A DNA stretch of 64,000 nucleotides from a bacterium (GTDB lineage Bacteria > Hinthialibacterota > Hinthialibacteria > Hinthialibacterales > Hinthialibacteraceae). The translations under genes were made by a program, and so were the position numbers. The notes beneath the pieces are model-generated. The model did no database searches. It was given only the letters and a program-made list of their open reading frames with translations, and was not told where the DNA came from. This document shows positions 16,484-26,143 of the stretch, piece after piece. The first letter of the stretch is position 1, and every line of letters begins with the position of its first letter. The stretch is taken from positions 58,898-122,897 of the forward strand of contig WGLV01000050.1 in NCBI GenBank assembly GCA_016125385.1, written 5' to 3'.

Positions 16484-17569
16484 ATGCCCGCCATCGATTG
16501 GTTCTATCAATATCTTGCCAAGCCGGTTTTCTTTCAATTCGACCCTGAACGCGTGCATGAATTCGTAATGCGTGGACTCGGTTTCACGCGCCCGTTCAAA
16601 CCGCTGATCGCCTCCTGTTTGCGCGTGGAAGACGCCCGGCTCCATCAGACGATTCACGGAGTGAAATTCGACAACCCGATCGGCCTCGCGGGCGGATTCG
16701 ACAAAAACGCCCTCGCCGCCGATCTGTGGCCAATGTTCGGATTCGGTTTTTTCGAAATCGGTACAGTGACTCCCCTTCCCCAGCCCGGCAACCCCAAACC
16801 CCGCCTGTTCCGGTATCCCGGCCGGGATGCCATCGTCAATCGCATGGGATTTAACAATGACGGCGCGGACGCCATCGCCTCCCGGCTGGCGGCGTTATCC
16901 TCAAAGCAGACGCTTCGCGGAGTAATGGGCGTCAGTCTTGGCAAGCAGTTCAGCACGCCAGTTGACGACCTCGACGCTGTGATCGGCGATTACCGCTCTT
17001 CGCTGGCGCGTTTGTACGAATACGGCGATTATTTCGCGGTCAATGTCAGTTCGCCCAATACGAAAAATCTTCGCGCGCTTCAGGAAAAGGGTTCGCTGGC
17101 GAACCTGCTTTCCGCCCTGAAGACCGATCTCGATGAAAGGGCAAAAACCGGCCCCGCCAAACCGTTCTACGTCAAACTGGCGCCCGATTTAAGCGATGTG
17201 CAGATCACCGAAGCGGTGGAAACGGCGCTCGGCGCGGGAGTGGACGGTTTTATCGCCACCAACACAACCAACCAGACCGGCGTGGAAGAAACCGGCGGGT
17301 TGAGCGGACGCCCGTTACGCGAGCGCTCGACGCAGGCGATCGCCCTGATCGCAAACGTGACTGAAAAACGGGTACCAATCATGGGCGCGGGTGGAATTTT
17401 TGACGCGGCGGACGGGGTGGAAAAACTCGACGCCGGCGCTTGGCTTCTACAACTTTATACCGGTTTTATCTATCAAGGTCCGGGCGTCGTGAGAGCGATT
17501 CTGAAGGGCATGCTGGAGGAAATGGACAAGCGCGGGTATCAGTCAATTCAGGATTTCAGAAAAAAATAA
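16484..17569 (+). CDS. pyrD: Dihydroorotate dehydrogenase (quinone), class 2
   Basis: 361 residues, in the class 2 range. It oxidises dihydroorotate to orotate in pyrimidine synthesis using FMN and membrane quinone. Visible features: an N-terminal membrane-associating helix (PAIDWFYQYLAKPVFFQF), FMN-barrel motif NPIGLAGGFDKN, FEIGTVTPLPQPGNP, the NRMGFNNDG loop, and VNVSSPNTKNL near 186-196 with the catalytic serine of class 2 enzymes. The C-terminal GAGGIF binds the FMN phosphate. It appears monocistronic, closed by a strong terminator. Confidence 0.96.
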   Translation: MPAIDWFYQYLAKPVFFQFDPERVHEFVMRGLGFTRPFKPLIASCLRVEDARLHQTIHGVKFDNPIGLAGGFDKNALAADLWPMFGFGFFEIGTVTPLPQPGNPKPRLFRYPGRDAIVNRMGFNNDGADAIASRLAALSSKQTLRGVMGVSLGKQFSTPVDDLDAVIGDYRSSLARLYEYGDYFAVNVSSPNTKNLRALQEKGSLANLLSALKTDLDERAKTGPAKPFYVKLAPDLSDVQITEAVETALGAGVDGFIATNTTNQTGVEETGGLSGRPLRERSTQAIALIANVTEKRVPIMGAGGIFDAADGVEKLDAGAWLLQLYTGFIYQGPGVVRAILKGMLEEMDKRGYQSIQDFRKK

Positions 17570-17595
17570 GCCTCAAACAGCATCGGCTCCGACGA

Positions 17596-17636
17596 AAACG
17601 CCGCTCCCGGAATGAGAGCGGCGTTTATAATTTTAT
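17596..17636. terminator. Bidirectional terminator between pyrD and the Tat isomerase-like gene
   Basis: An 11-bp perfect stem (17596-17606 with 17616-17626) followed by ATAATTTT, lying between convergent genes. Confidence 0.85.
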
Positions 17637-17650
17637 CAAACGGCCGCCAA

Positions 17651-19219
17651 TCAGGCCGTCAGGTTCAACCAGCCCATATTCGCCTTCTTCAGCGCATAGC
17701 CGGTTTCCTGGAGATAATCGCCATAAGAAGCCATCCAGTGGAAACCGCGTGTTTCCTCATTCACCCGATCGGTATCCGCATCAAGCTGAACGTCGATTTG
17801 AGAGCGGCAGATCGCCATGAACGGATTGTCTACAATCTCGCCGGTGAAGCCCATCCAGCGTTCGAAATTGAAATCGGGATCGATCACTGTAATCTTTTCG
17901 CCCAGTTTCATTTCCACCTTGGGCGCGGCGCCATAGTCGGATTCGAAATGAGTGAGAATGCGCACTGGTTCGGCGTTTTCGCCATCCATCTTGCGAGGCG
18001 CGGTACAATGAGCCAACGTAACCAAGCCGTGATGAGGATAAGTCGGGTCATTGAGAAACACAGGCTTGTTGGAGAGGTAGCGCAATAGAATTCCCGAGGG
18101 AATCACCACGAAATCCGACTCGCAAAACGCCATCGCGCCTTCATCATTAATCAGACTGAGCGGCATACAGGCGGTGGTTTCGGCGATCCCCATGACCGTG
18201 CCCATGCAGTTGTTAATAGTGAAAGCGTCAGTCTGAGCCTCCTGCATCAGTTTTTTGATGACGCCGGTCAGCAGAAAAGCCCGCGTCATGAACGCCGGAT
18301 CGGTCTCAAGCGAAACACCTTCCTGCTTAAGATAGGCTTGCGCATCACGCTCGCAGCGTTTCATCAATTGCGGGTTATTCCGAGCCTGTTTAATGCGCTC
18401 GCCAAGATCGTCATACGTCACGTCGATGATCTCCATATTAAAGCGATCTCGTGTGCGTTGTGGGGCTTCGCGCCCTCCTTCGCCCCAGCCCGACGCGCCG
18501 CCCAGCGCGACGATGCGTTTGTTCATGGTGTTTTTCAGCGCATAGAGCGCCCTCAGTCGAAGCAACACGTCACCCACTTCATCGACGACGACGTCTTCAG
18601 GGCCGACGCCCGGTTGACCGAACTGATCCACCGTCTTGCGCAGATAGCGATTATGTACGATCTCATACCACAGGTAGGTCGAACCGGTGCGATGCCGGAC
18701 GAAGACCAGCGTCCACTTGTCCGGCGCGGACAAGGCCTCCAGCGTATTTCCCCAGCCTCCGGCGGCGTAGATCAGGGTTACGTCATACTCACCCTTTGCG
18801 ATGTTCGACGCCTGATCGGGGTTCAGCGCTTCGACGATAGGGAGGATTTCAAGCGGGAACTCGGCTTGATCCTTCAGTTCACTCAGTTCGGATTGGACGC
18901 GCTGTTTTTCACCCGCGACGGCTTCAGGCGTTTGGACGTCGCCCCAGGATCGCCAGCTGGTTTTATCGCGGCGCTGAGGCAGGTCATACATCAGCACCGG
19001 TTGAACTTTTAATGTCTTTTTAATGGGCTGAACCGGCTCGTCTTCATCGCTGAAGGCCGACTGCGCGGCGAACGCCGATAGCGCGATTCCACTGACGGCG
19101 GCGGCGCTCATAAAGGTTCGGCGGGATACGCAATCGCCGGGATGGCTTGTACAGATCGATTTCGTGCAACAGCGGCAAACCGAAGGGACGTCGTGAGAAT
19201 GGGAATGCGATTGAGTCAT
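17651..19219 (-). CDS. Tat-exported fucose/arabinose isomerase-like protein with Cys/His-rich leader
   Basis: 522 residues from the ATG at 19219 (GGAGG six bases upstream). The leader is unusual: HSHSHD, then five cysteines at 15, 17, 18, 23 and 30, then the twin-arginine motif SRRTFM (32-37) and a hydrophobic stretch to about 55. The remainder has the layout of FucI/AraI-type isomerases: an N-terminal alpha/beta part (DVTLIYAAGGWGNTLEAL, VALGG), a central NNCMGTVMG, and a C-terminal beta domain (VRILTHFESDYG, ...TGEIVDN). The relative at 24125 lacks any export signal. Enzyme activity outside the cytoplasm is not proven. Confidence 0.75.
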   Translation of the reverse strand: MTQSHSHSHDVPSVCRCCTKSICTSHPGDCVSRRTFMSAAAVSGIALSAFAAQSAFSDEDEPVQPIKKTLKVQPVLMYDLPQRRDKTSWRSWGDVQTPEAVAGEKQRVQSELSELKDQAEFPLEILPIVEALNPDQASNIAKGEYDVTLIYAAGGWGNTLEALSAPDKWTLVFVRHRTGSTYLWYEIVHNRYLRKTVDQFGQPGVGPEDVVVDEVGDVLLRLRALYALKNTMNKRIVALGGASGWGEGGREAPQRTRDRFNMEIIDVTYDDLGERIKQARNNPQLMKRCERDAQAYLKQEGVSLETDPAFMTRAFLLTGVIKKLMQEAQTDAFTINNCMGTVMGIAETTACMPLSLINDEGAMAFCESDFVVIPSGILLRYLSNKPVFLNDPTYPHHGLVTLAHCTAPRKMDGENAEPVRILTHFESDYGAAPKVEMKLGEKITVIDPDFNFERWMGFTGEIVDNPFMAICRSQIDVQLDADTDRVNEETRGFHWMASYGDYLQETGYALKKANMGWLNLTA

Positions 19220-19409
19220 GATGCTCCTCCAAAGGGTGAAACGGTCGAACTCCAGTGTGTGAAAATTCTTCCTGATAATCAATCATACGCGCATAAATGT
19301 CAATCATTTTTGTTGAGTGGATAAGAGAAAAGCAACAATCACACGGTTTCAATGAGCAACGTCATTGGGTCGCTAAATTCGTATTTTGCGATTTTACATA
19401 AAAAAAGGC

Positions 19410-19439
19410 AAAAAAAACGCGCCAGAGTTCATCTGGCGC
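19410..19439 (-). terminator. Rho-independent terminator
   Basis: Stem GCGCCAGA/TCTGGCGC with a five-base loop, then a run of eight Ts on the minus strand (19410-19417). Confidence 0.85.
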
Positions 19440-19590
19440 CAACGGGGCACAAGGCCCCCAGGGTTGAGGGCGATGAGGGAGGAGTTCGGTTTGCGTTTGC
19501 TAGGATCCGAGGCTCCTCACGCATCGTGTGGGCGATGTTTGGGTACTACGACTTCCACGGCTATGTTTGACGGCTGATTCCCTTTTTCAG
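19410..19590 (-). ncRNA. Candidate structured small RNA ending at a terminator
   Basis: There is no credible gene between 19220 and 19592, yet the minus strand can fold well. GAGGAG/CTCCTC plus TCGG/CCGA form a long arm, GGGGC/GCCCC forms a second hairpin, and the segment ends in an 8-bp terminator stem (19419-19426 with 19432-19439) followed by eight Ts. The terminator lies about 150 bases beyond the stop of the gene at 19593, which would be far for that gene alone. Size and one dominant rod recall 6S RNA, but I cannot confirm family motifs. A 3' UTR is the alternative. Confidence 0.35.
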
Positions 19591-19592
19591 AT

Positions 19593-19910
19593 TCAGACTT
19601 TATCCAGATCGTTGATCTGATTTTCTTTTAACGCTTTCACGTAATGATCGAGTTCGTGCAACGTCGCGTCCGCTTTCGAGTATTTCTTGTCGCGCTTCGG
19701 GGGATGAAGCGCCCCGGCCTGCGCGCCAAACTCATCGGCGTCTACGTCCATATAGTTTAGCATACCGTTTTGCCGCGTATTTTTTTGTTTGCGCTTTTCC
19801 CGATCGGGGTTCCAGAAATACACCACGAAAAATGAAGCCGCGAGCGAGATGCAAAACAGTATTTTGGTCAGGGGCGAGATCGAGTAAGTGATATAATCAA
19901 TCATGTGCAT
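19593..19910 (-). CDS. Small membrane-anchored protein, unknown
   Basis: 105 residues: one N-terminal membrane helix (about 14-33, ILFCISLAASFFVVYFW), then a hydrophilic, Lys/Asp-rich tail with a likely helix near the C-terminus (ATLHELDHYVKALKE). GAGGGA precedes the ATG. No family is recognised. It lies downstream of gyrA on the same strand, 341 bases away, so it probably has its own promoter. Confidence 0.6.
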   Translation of the reverse strand: MHMIDYITYSISPLTKILFCISLAASFFVVYFWNPDREKRKQKNTRQNGMLNYMDVDADEFGAQAGALHPPKRDKKYSKADATLHELDHYVKALKENQINDLDKV

Positions 19911-20251
19911 CGCGTCGTTCCCTCAACCAATGTTCGTCTATTTGAGAGAGCAACGGGAATGCCAACTCGCCTTCAACGCCACAATTTATTGACTATGTTA
20001 CACTTACATCAACCTTCAATTTGATTATCAATTTGAAAGGCGGCAGGTTTCGCCTGGTATAATTTACCGAAGAGGAAAGAACCGCCGTTTTGATTCGCCC
20101 GAACTCGCGCGGCATGACACAATTCAAAATTCCAGCCATTCCAAGTCATTGTATTTCAAACCCGGTTTCTGACGGCTCCGCCCAGCGGCCGATTCGGCGG
20201 CTGGGCGGTTGAAACTCATTCAATCGTTTAATAGCGATCCGCTTACAATCG
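19911..20251. other. Gap between gyrA and the small membrane gene
   Basis: A 9-bp inverted repeat (CCGCCCAGC 20178-20186 with GCTGGGCGG 20200-20208) follows the gyrA stop and may terminate it, though no T run follows. Further along, the 9-mer TCAATTTGA is repeated in direct orientation at 20016-20024 and 20028-20036, just upstream of the probable promoter of the 19910 gene. I saw no gene. Confidence 0.4.
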
Positions 20252-22750
20252 CTATTCCTCAGTCTTCTTCGCCGGCGAGGCGTCCTGCTCCATCGCGGCA
20301 GCGGCTTCAGAGAGTTTTTCTTCTTTCGCTTCCGGCAGTTTTCCGATAGCCGCCACCTCGTCGCCTTCTTCCAGCCTGATCAGACGGACGCCCTGCGTGT
20401 TCCGCGAGATGGAGCGGATATCCGACACGCTGGTGCGAATCGCTACGCCGCCCTTGGTCACCATCATGAATTCATCTTCATCGAAACAGACCAGCACCCC
20501 GACGACCTTGCCATTGCGTTCGTTGGTCTGAATATCGATCACGCCCTTGCCGCCACGATGTATCTTCCGGTATTGCGATACCTCGGTGCGTTTGCCATAA
20601 CCGGATTGAGTCACGGTCAACAGAAAGGCGTCGTCGTTACACACCACCATGCCAATGACCTCATCGTCGCCTTCGAGGCGGATGCCGGTTACGCCGCGCG
20701 CGGTGCGGCCCATGGCGCGCACGTCGCTTTCCTGAAAGCGAATCGCGACGCCGTTGCGGGTGGCGATTATGACCTCGTCGTTCCCGGTGGTTAACCAGAC
20801 GCTCAGCAGTTCATCACCCTCATCAAGGCTGATGGCATTGATGCCGCCCTTGCGCGGATTCGAGAACGCGGTCAGATCGGTTTTCTTCACTACGCCCCTC
20901 TTGGTGGCCATGACGATGTAACGGCCTTCGATGAAGTCCGCCACGGGAAGCATGGCGGTGACGTGTTCATCCTTCTCCAGCTGGAGCAGATTGACGATAG
21001 CTTTGCCCTTGGAGGAACGCCCGGTTTCGGGCAATTCATATACCTTGAGCCAGTGAACCCGCCCGCGATCGGTGAAAAAGAGAATGTAATGATGGGTGGA
21101 GGCGATGAAGAGATGTTCAACAAAATCTTCATCCTTGGTTGACATGGCGTTGATGCCGCGTCCGCCGCGCAACTGGCGCCGGTATACCGACGTGGCGATG
21201 CGCTTGATATAGCCGGTGTGGGATACCGTCACCACCATGTTTTCTTCAGCGATAAGGTCTTCGACCTCCAGGTCGGATGCTTCGTTGACGATCTGGGTAC
21301 GGCGTTTGTCGCCAAAGCGCTCTTTGATCTTGAGCAGTTCGTCCTTCATGATGCTCATCAGCAGACCGTCATCGCTAAGGATTTTGTTGTAGTATTCGAT
21401 ATCCTTTAAAAGTTGCTGGTATTCGTCTTCGAGTTTCTGACGTTCGAGACCGATGAGGCGCTGTAACTGCATTTCGAGAATGGCCTTGGCCTGAATCTCG
21501 GAGAGTTCAAAACGCGTCATCAGTTTCGCCATCGCTTCATCGCGGTCGTTCGACTTGCGAATCAGTTCAACGATTTCATCAATGTTGTCGACGGCGATGC
21601 GCAGGCCCTCGACGATATGCAGCCGGGCGAGCGCTTTATCGAGATCGTACTGGGTACGCCGGGTGATGACTTCACGGCGGTGATTGACGAAATGTTCGAT
21701 CAACTCGCGCAGGGTGAAATACTGCGGGCGATTGTCGATCAGGCCCAGCAGGATGATGCCGAAGGTGGACTGCATGCGGGTGTTTTTGTAGAGCTGATTG
21801 AGGATGACGTCAAAGTTTTCACCCCGTTTCAACTCCACCACCACTCGCATGCCCTCGCGGTCGGATTCATCGCGAATGTCGGAGATGCCCTCGATCTTCT
21901 TGTTGCGCACCAGATCCGCGACTTCTTCAACCAGGCGCGCCTTGTTAACCATGTAGGGGATCTCGGTCACCACGATGGCTTCCTTACCCTGCGATAGCTG
22001 CTCGCGATGGGTGACCGCGCGCATGATGACGCGGCCGCGGCCGGTGGAATACGCTTCGGCGATGCCCGCGCGGCCGCAGATATAGGCGCCGGTGGGGAAA
22101 TCGGGCCCCTTGATGTACTTCATCAACCCGCCGGTATCGATCTCGGGGTTTTCAACGAAGGCGACGGTGGCGTCGATTACCTCGCTCAGGTTATGCGGAG
22201 GTATGTTGGTGGCCATACCGACCGCGATGCCGGCGGCGCCGTTAACCAGCAGGTTTGGTATCTCCGATGGAAGAATGACCGGTTCCTTCATCTGCCCGTC
22301 GAAGTTCGGCATGAAGTCGACCGTATTCTTTTCGATGTCGGTGGAAAGCGTTTCGGCAATGGCGGAGAGGCGTGCCTCGGTATACCGCATCGCCGCCGCG
22401 TTATCGCCGTCGACGGAGCCGAAGTTTCCCTGCCCGTCCACCAGCGGATAGCGGTAAGAGAAGTTCTGGGCCATACGGACGAGCGTATCGTAAATCGCGG
22501 AGTCGCCGTGCGGGTGGTATTTACCCATGGTCTCGCCGACGATACGGGCCGATTTTTTGTACGAGGAGCGATGCGAGAGACCGAGCTCCTTCATGGCGTA
22601 GACGATGCGGCGCTGAACGGGTTTGAGGCCGTCGCGTACATCAGGCAGGGCTCGCTGCACGATAACCGACATCGCGTAGCTGATATACGAGGTCTTCATT
22701 TCGTCTTCAATGTTGATTGGACGAATTCGCTCGTTATCGTTTGAAAACAT
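20252..22750 (-). CDS. gyrA: DNA gyrase subunit A
   Basis: 832 residues, close to the usual length. GyrA cuts and rejoins DNA in the A2B2 gyrase that introduces negative supercoils. The catalytic tyrosine is Tyr123 in [12 protein letters not shown]. The quinolone region [10 protein letters not shown] (79-88) keeps Ser84 and Asp88, the sensitive-type residues. The C-terminal beta-pinwheel has the GyrA box as QLRGGRG (usual QRRGGKG), followed by the repeating GxxxIRF/VRxxGR pattern, and an acidic tail (KLPEAKEEK...KKTEE). gyrB is not adjacent. A promoter lies about 260 bases upstream. Confidence 0.98.
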   Translation of the reverse strand: MFSNDNERIRPINIEDEMKTSYISYAMSVIVQRALPDVRDGLKPVQRRIVYAMKELGLSHRSSYKKSARIVGETMGKYHPHGDSAIYDTLVRMAQNFSYRYPLVDGQGNFGSVDGDNAAAMRYTEARLSAIAETLSTDIEKNTVDFMPNFDGQMKEPVILPSEIPNLLVNGAAGIAVGMATNIPPHNLSEVIDATVAFVENPEIDTGGLMKYIKGPDFPTGAYICGRAGIAEAYSTGRGRVIMRAVTHREQLSQGKEAIVVTEIPYMVNKARLVEEVADLVRNKKIEGISDIRDESDREGMRVVVELKRGENFDVILNQLYKNTRMQSTFGIILLGLIDNRPQYFTLRELIEHFVNHRREVITRRTQYDLDKALARLHIVEGLRIAVDNIDEIVELIRKSNDRDEAMAKLMTRFELSEIQAKAILEMQLQRLIGLERQKLEDEYQQLLKDIEYYNKILSDDGLLMSIMKDELLKIKERFGDKRRTQIVNEASDLEVEDLIAEENMVVTVSHTGYIKRIATSVYRRQLRGGRGINAMSTKDEDFVEHLFIASTHHYILFFTDRGRVHWLKVYELPETGRSSKGKAIVNLLQLEKDEHVTAMLPVADFIEGRYIVMATKRGVVKKTDLTAFSNPRKGGINAISLDEGDELLSVWLTTGNDEVIIATRNGVAIRFQESDVRAMGRTARGVTGIRLEGDDEVIGMVVCNDDAFLLTVTQSGYGKRTEVSQYRKIHRGGKGVIDIQTNERNGKVVGVLVCFDEDEFMMVTKGGVAIRTSVSDIRSISRNTQGVRLIRLEEGDEVAAIGKLPEAKEEKLSEAAAAMEQDASPAKKTEE

Positions 22751-22934
22751 ATCGTTACGTCTCCACTCTGGAATTGATCTGATTCAATCGGACCGGAGCC
22801 ATGCGCTGAAGTTCAGGATTTTCGAGTTTGCACGCATGGCGAACAAACCGGACGATCGCAGGGAGATGGGGCGCGGAACCGAAGCATCGGTATGGATGTT
22901 TTACTGGCAGGTTCTGAAACGCCTCAACCCTTGC

Positions 22935-22960
22935 CGCCGCATTCATTTTGAAATGCGGCG
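22935..22960 (-). promoter_or_regulatory. Stem-loop in the gyrA leader
   Basis: CGCCGCATT pairs perfectly with AATGCGGCG around an eight-base loop. It lies between the predicted gyrA promoter and its ATG, so it would be in the transcript leader. No T run follows, which argues against a simple terminator. Confidence 0.4.
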
Positions 22961-23006
22961 CACCGGATTTCATGCACTGATAATAAATAACGTAAACAGG
23001 AATAAT

Positions 23007-23035
23007 ATTTTACGCGGTTTATGACCTTAAAGCAA
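23007..23035 (-). promoter_or_regulatory. Sigma-70 type promoter of gyrA
   Basis: On the minus strand TTGCTT (23030-23035) and TAAAAT (23007-23012) are separated by 17 bases. The predicted leader to the gyrA ATG at 22750 is about 250 bases. The remainder of the 22751-23229 gap is AT-rich without a gene. Confidence 0.55.
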
Positions 23036-23229
23036 TCCTTAAGCGTTGTTATGAGAAAGAGATATCTCAAGCGTAAATGGCCCTTGGCCACTCTCTTGCA
23101 TTCAATATTATATTATGTACTGCAAACAAATTTTTTGTGTCATAATCAGTTATTCTCAATGACGGGGAAAATCTTATCCGCCCTGATTCCCCCAACCTGA
23201 AAACGGTTCACATTCAAAACCTTCACGCC

Positions 23230-24042
23230 ATGCGACTCTCCAACCGTTTCACCCATTCCACGATCAACATGTTCTGGATTCCGTTCATGCTGATCGGCTC
23301 AACCTTTCCGGTGTACGCCTCGCTGACTGGATACGAACACGAAACCGTCCGATTCGTCTCGTTTCTGGTCGAAACGCACACGAGCGTAATCCACGCGAAA
23401 GACGACGTGCGCGAACAGGTGTTGTGGCAGGATATTTACCTCGATCTGGCACAGGGCCGAGGCGTCACCCGCGTGATTGAGGGGGCGACGAAGCCAGCGA
23501 ATTTCTCGCAACCCGAATTGACGGTTGTGATGACTGGCGACGAGGTATCACAAATCGATCACCGCAACCACCGCGTCCTGGTAGGTGATTACCACCCCGC
23601 GACCGTGGAAAGTTCTACCTTCCTCTACGCGGGGCGCGTCTATCGCGGGGTTATGCTGGCGGATGCGATTGAATCGGCAAGCGGCGAACAAATTACCAAC
23701 GAAAATAATGGCGTCCGGCGAATTGAATTCGGCGATAAGAGCGCCCTGCATGGCGTGGTCATTACACTGGATAAACAGAATCACGTTAGGTCGCTTCAAG
23801 ACAACGAGCGTCAGTATCAATGCGAATGGAAACAGATTGAATCTGGCGGCTTCTGGTATGTCGCTCATCTGCGCTATTCGCTGGAGCTGGGAATCAGGCG
23901 AACCGTCATTGAGGATACCGTGCATGAATGCCGCGTGTACGACTCGCTTCCCGACGCGTTTTTCCAGCCGGTGTATCCGGAATCATACAGGTTGAAAGAC
24001 TTGAGAAAACTGTTGCGTCCCCCTTCATCCCTTTCCAAGTAA
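23230..24042 (+). CDS. Secreted beta-rich protein of unknown function
   Basis: 270 residues with a probable signal peptide (charged start, hydrophobic stretch to about 30, VYAS). The mature part is rich in short strands (QVLWQDIYLDLAQGRG, EITVVMTGDEV-like runs, GGFWYVAHLRYS), reminiscent of LolA/LolB or MucB/RseB-type half-barrels, but no diagnostic motif is visible. It is read divergently from gyrA and is followed 82 bases later by the isomerase-like gene. No strong ribosome site is seen; the first ATG is used. Confidence 0.65.
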   Translation: MRLSNRFTHSTINMFWIPFMLIGSTFPVYASLTGYEHETVRFVSFLVETHTSVIHAKDDVREQVLWQDIYLDLAQGRGVTRVIEGATKPANFSQPELTVVMTGDEVSQIDHRNHRVLVGDYHPATVESSTFLYAGRVYRGVMLADAIESASGEQITNENNGVRRIEFGDKSALHGVVITLDKQNHVRSLQDNERQYQCEWKQIESGGFWYVAHLRYSLELGIRRTVIEDTVHECRVYDSLPDAFFQPVYPESYRLKDLRKLLRPPSSLSK

Positions 24043-24124
24043 AGCAACCTGTTAGATACTGATAACCGGATGTAAATCAGATGCTATCAACGGTTCAAAC
24101 CTAAAAGTCCACGGAGGATCGATC

Positions 24125-25618
24125 ATGCGCAGCACACCCATCGGGATCGCCATGCTGAATGACGAGCGCGAGCACGTGTACACGCAAAATAACCCGGAAA
24201 ACCGGAAAGTCGTCGACAGCTGGGCCGACCTGATTCGAAAGAAACTGAAAAACATCGACGGTTCCGCGCCGGAACTGGTGGTGGGCAGCGACATCATCGT
24301 CAATGTCCGCACCGCCCAGAAGGTCGGCGAAGAATTTTCACGCGCCAACGTAAAACAGGTCATCATGCTGTACAACGTGTGGAACTTTCCCTTCCTGGCC
24401 TGGCCGTTTCTCAACAGTCTGGGCGACGTGCCCGTATTGAGCCTGTCGAATAATAACGGCAAGTTTCCTGGAAACGTGGGGTTGCTGGCGACGGACGGCG
24501 CCCTGCGGCAGGCAGGTAAGCGTACCCATCGAATCGTCGGAGACCTGAAAGACAAGAAGACGCAACAGCGCGTACTCGACTGGATTCGCGCCAGCCAGGC
24601 GGTCACGACCATCCACAACGAAGTCTTCGGCCTGTACGGCGGCCATTCGATGGGAATGGAAACGGGCTTCGCCCACCTGACGCCGACGCTGAAATCGCTG
24701 GGATGCACGGTTCGCCAGATCGACCAGCTCTGGCTGCTGAAAGCGATGGAAGACGTCGATTCAAGCGAAGTTAAAAAAGGCCGTGAATGGTTCGAAAGTT
24801 TGCTGGGCAACCGGCTGCTGTACGATGGAAAGATGCTGACGCCGGAGACGCTGGAACGGCAGATCGCATTGTACCTCGCGATGAAGGCGGTGAACGAAGA
24901 CAAGGGCTTCGATTTCTGCGGCCTGAAGGGTCAACGCGAATTGACTGAGTACGTATGTCTTGGCGACGTTCCTGAAATGATTATGAACGATCCCTACGAC
25001 TGGAACGGCCCCAAGGAATCGGTGGTGTGTTCGACCGAGGCTGATTTTTACGCGGCGGTCACCATGCAGTTGATGAAATATATCTCGGGCGGGCTGCCTA
25101 CGCTGTTCATGGATGTGCGCCTGTATCACCCCAAGCAGGATATCTGGGACTGGTGCAACTCGGGCAACCACTCCAGCTGGTTCGCCGCGCAAAGCATGAA
25201 GCCGGAAAAGAACTTCAAAAAGATCACTTTCCACCCCGCGCTTGAATACTATTTCAAAGCGGGCGGCGCCTCGGTTGAGTTCGACGCCGCGCCCGGCGAA
25301 ATGACGTTCGCGCGCCTTGGGCTGTGGGATGAGAAACCATACATGGTGATCGTTAGAGGCAAATCGCTCGATCTACCAGCCAAGGATCGTAAAAAACTGA
25401 ACGATGAAACCAACCCTACCTGGCCGCACGTTCACGCGCGCCTTGAGTGCGATTTCGAGGAATTCACCAGCGTGTTCCCCTGCAACCACGTGCTGGGCGT
25501 GGAAGGCAACCGGGTTCAGGCGCTGGTTTACCTGTGTGAAATCAGCGGTATCACGCCGGTGGTTCTGGGCAAGACCGCCAAAGGCCTCTACCCGCCCATC
25601 TGGGATCAGGTTAAATAA
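24125..25618 (+). CDS. L-fucose/L-arabinose isomerase-family protein (cytosolic)
   Basis: 497 residues without a signal. The fold pattern of FucI/AraA-like sugar isomerases is visible: an N-terminal Rossmann-like part (ELVVGSDIIVNVRTAQ), a second alpha/beta part (PVLSLSNNNGKFPGNVGLLATDGALRQAG), a conserved GLYGGHSMGMETG block near 172-184, and a C-terminal beta domain holding CNSGNHSSWF and HPALEYYFKAGG. These enzymes interconvert aldoses and ketoses using Mn2+. GGAGG lies seven bases before the ATG. The actual sugar is unknown; deoxy sugars such as fucose are plausible given the nearby glycosidases (inference). Confidence 0.8.
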   Translation: MRSTPIGIAMLNDEREHVYTQNNPENRKVVDSWADLIRKKLKNIDGSAPELVVGSDIIVNVRTAQKVGEEFSRANVKQVIMLYNVWNFPFLAWPFLNSLGDVPVLSLSNNNGKFPGNVGLLATDGALRQAGKRTHRIVGDLKDKKTQQRVLDWIRASQAVTTIHNEVFGLYGGHSMGMETGFAHLTPTLKSLGCTVRQIDQLWLLKAMEDVDSSEVKKGREWFESLLGNRLLYDGKMLTPETLERQIALYLAMKAVNEDKGFDFCGLKGQRELTEYVCLGDVPEMIMNDPYDWNGPKESVVCSTEADFYAAVTMQLMKYISGGLPTLFMDVRLYHPKQDIWDWCNSGNHSSWFAAQSMKPEKNFKKITFHPALEYYFKAGGASVEFDAAPGEMTFARLGLWDEKPYMVIVRGKSLDLPAKDRKKLNDETNPTWPHVHARLECDFEEFTSVFPCNHVLGVEGNRVQALVYLCEISGITPVVLGKTAKGLYPPIWDQVK

Positions 25619-25650
25619 GCGCTGATTTACGCAACACGATGCGGTACAAT

Positions 25651-25679
25651 AACGGGGACGCGAAAAGCGTCCCCGTTTT
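25651..25679 (+). terminator. Terminator after the isomerase-like gene
   Basis: An 11-bp perfect stem (25651-25661 with 25667-25677), five-base loop, then TTTT. Confidence 0.85.
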
Positions 25680-25704
25680 CATGAAACAACGAGAGGAGCC
25701 GGAC

Positions 25705-26127
25705 ATGAGCGATCGCTGCATCTGGGGAAAGATACTTCGCATTCTTGATGAGCAACGAATCATCGTCAGCGCGGGTTTTGAACAGGGAGTCGGACCGGGC
25801 GACCATTTTCATATCATACAGATCGGCGAGGAAATCAACGATCCGGAGAGCGGCGAAGCGCTGGGTCAGTTGCACACCATCAAGGCCGAAGTGGCCGCCG
25901 TTCACGTGCAGGACAAAATCAGCCTGATGATGCCGTTAAGCGAACAGCAGATACGGCCCGACACCGTGCTCTCCGCCGTGCTGGCGCAGACCAGCAGCAC
26001 CTCGCGCACGCCGCTCGAACCTAATCGCGGACGTCTTTACGTCAGGCCCACGCAGGTTCACGGCCGCGGCCCAATCGATCCCATTGAAGTCGGCGATACG
26101 GTGCGGTCGGTCTTCGCAAAAAAGTAG
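25705..26127 (+). CDS. Small beta-barrel protein resembling the FlgT C-terminal domain
   Basis: 140 residues from the ATG at 25705 (AGGAG six bases upstream); an in-frame ATG at 25639 lies inside the preceding terminator stem and is rejected. The central pattern RIIVSAGFEQGVGPGDHFHII...DPESGEALGQLHTIKAEVAAVHVQ is the glycine-turn signature of FlgT-C/curli-assembly-like beta domains. No signal peptide is visible, which is unusual for those families. It is followed 16 bases later by the UDG-like gene. Role unknown. Confidence 0.65.
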   Translation: MSDRCIWGKILRILDEQRIIVSAGFEQGVGPGDHFHIIQIGEEINDPESGEALGQLHTIKAEVAAVHVQDKISLMMPLSEQQIRPDTVLSAVLAQTSSTSRTPLEPNRGRLYVRPTQVHGRGPIDPIEVGDTVRSVFAKK

Positions 26128-26143
26128 GAGAAAAAACTACAAG

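Noticed and set aside
22007..22744. Plus-strand ORF of 245 codons
   Set aside because: Antisense shadow of gyrA.
20252..22750. Possible quinolone-resistant gyrA
   Set aside because: Ser84 and Asp88 are the usual sensitive-type residues.
24052..24903. Minus-strand ORF of 283 codons
   Set aside because: Antisense shadow of the isomerase-family gene; no family resemblance.
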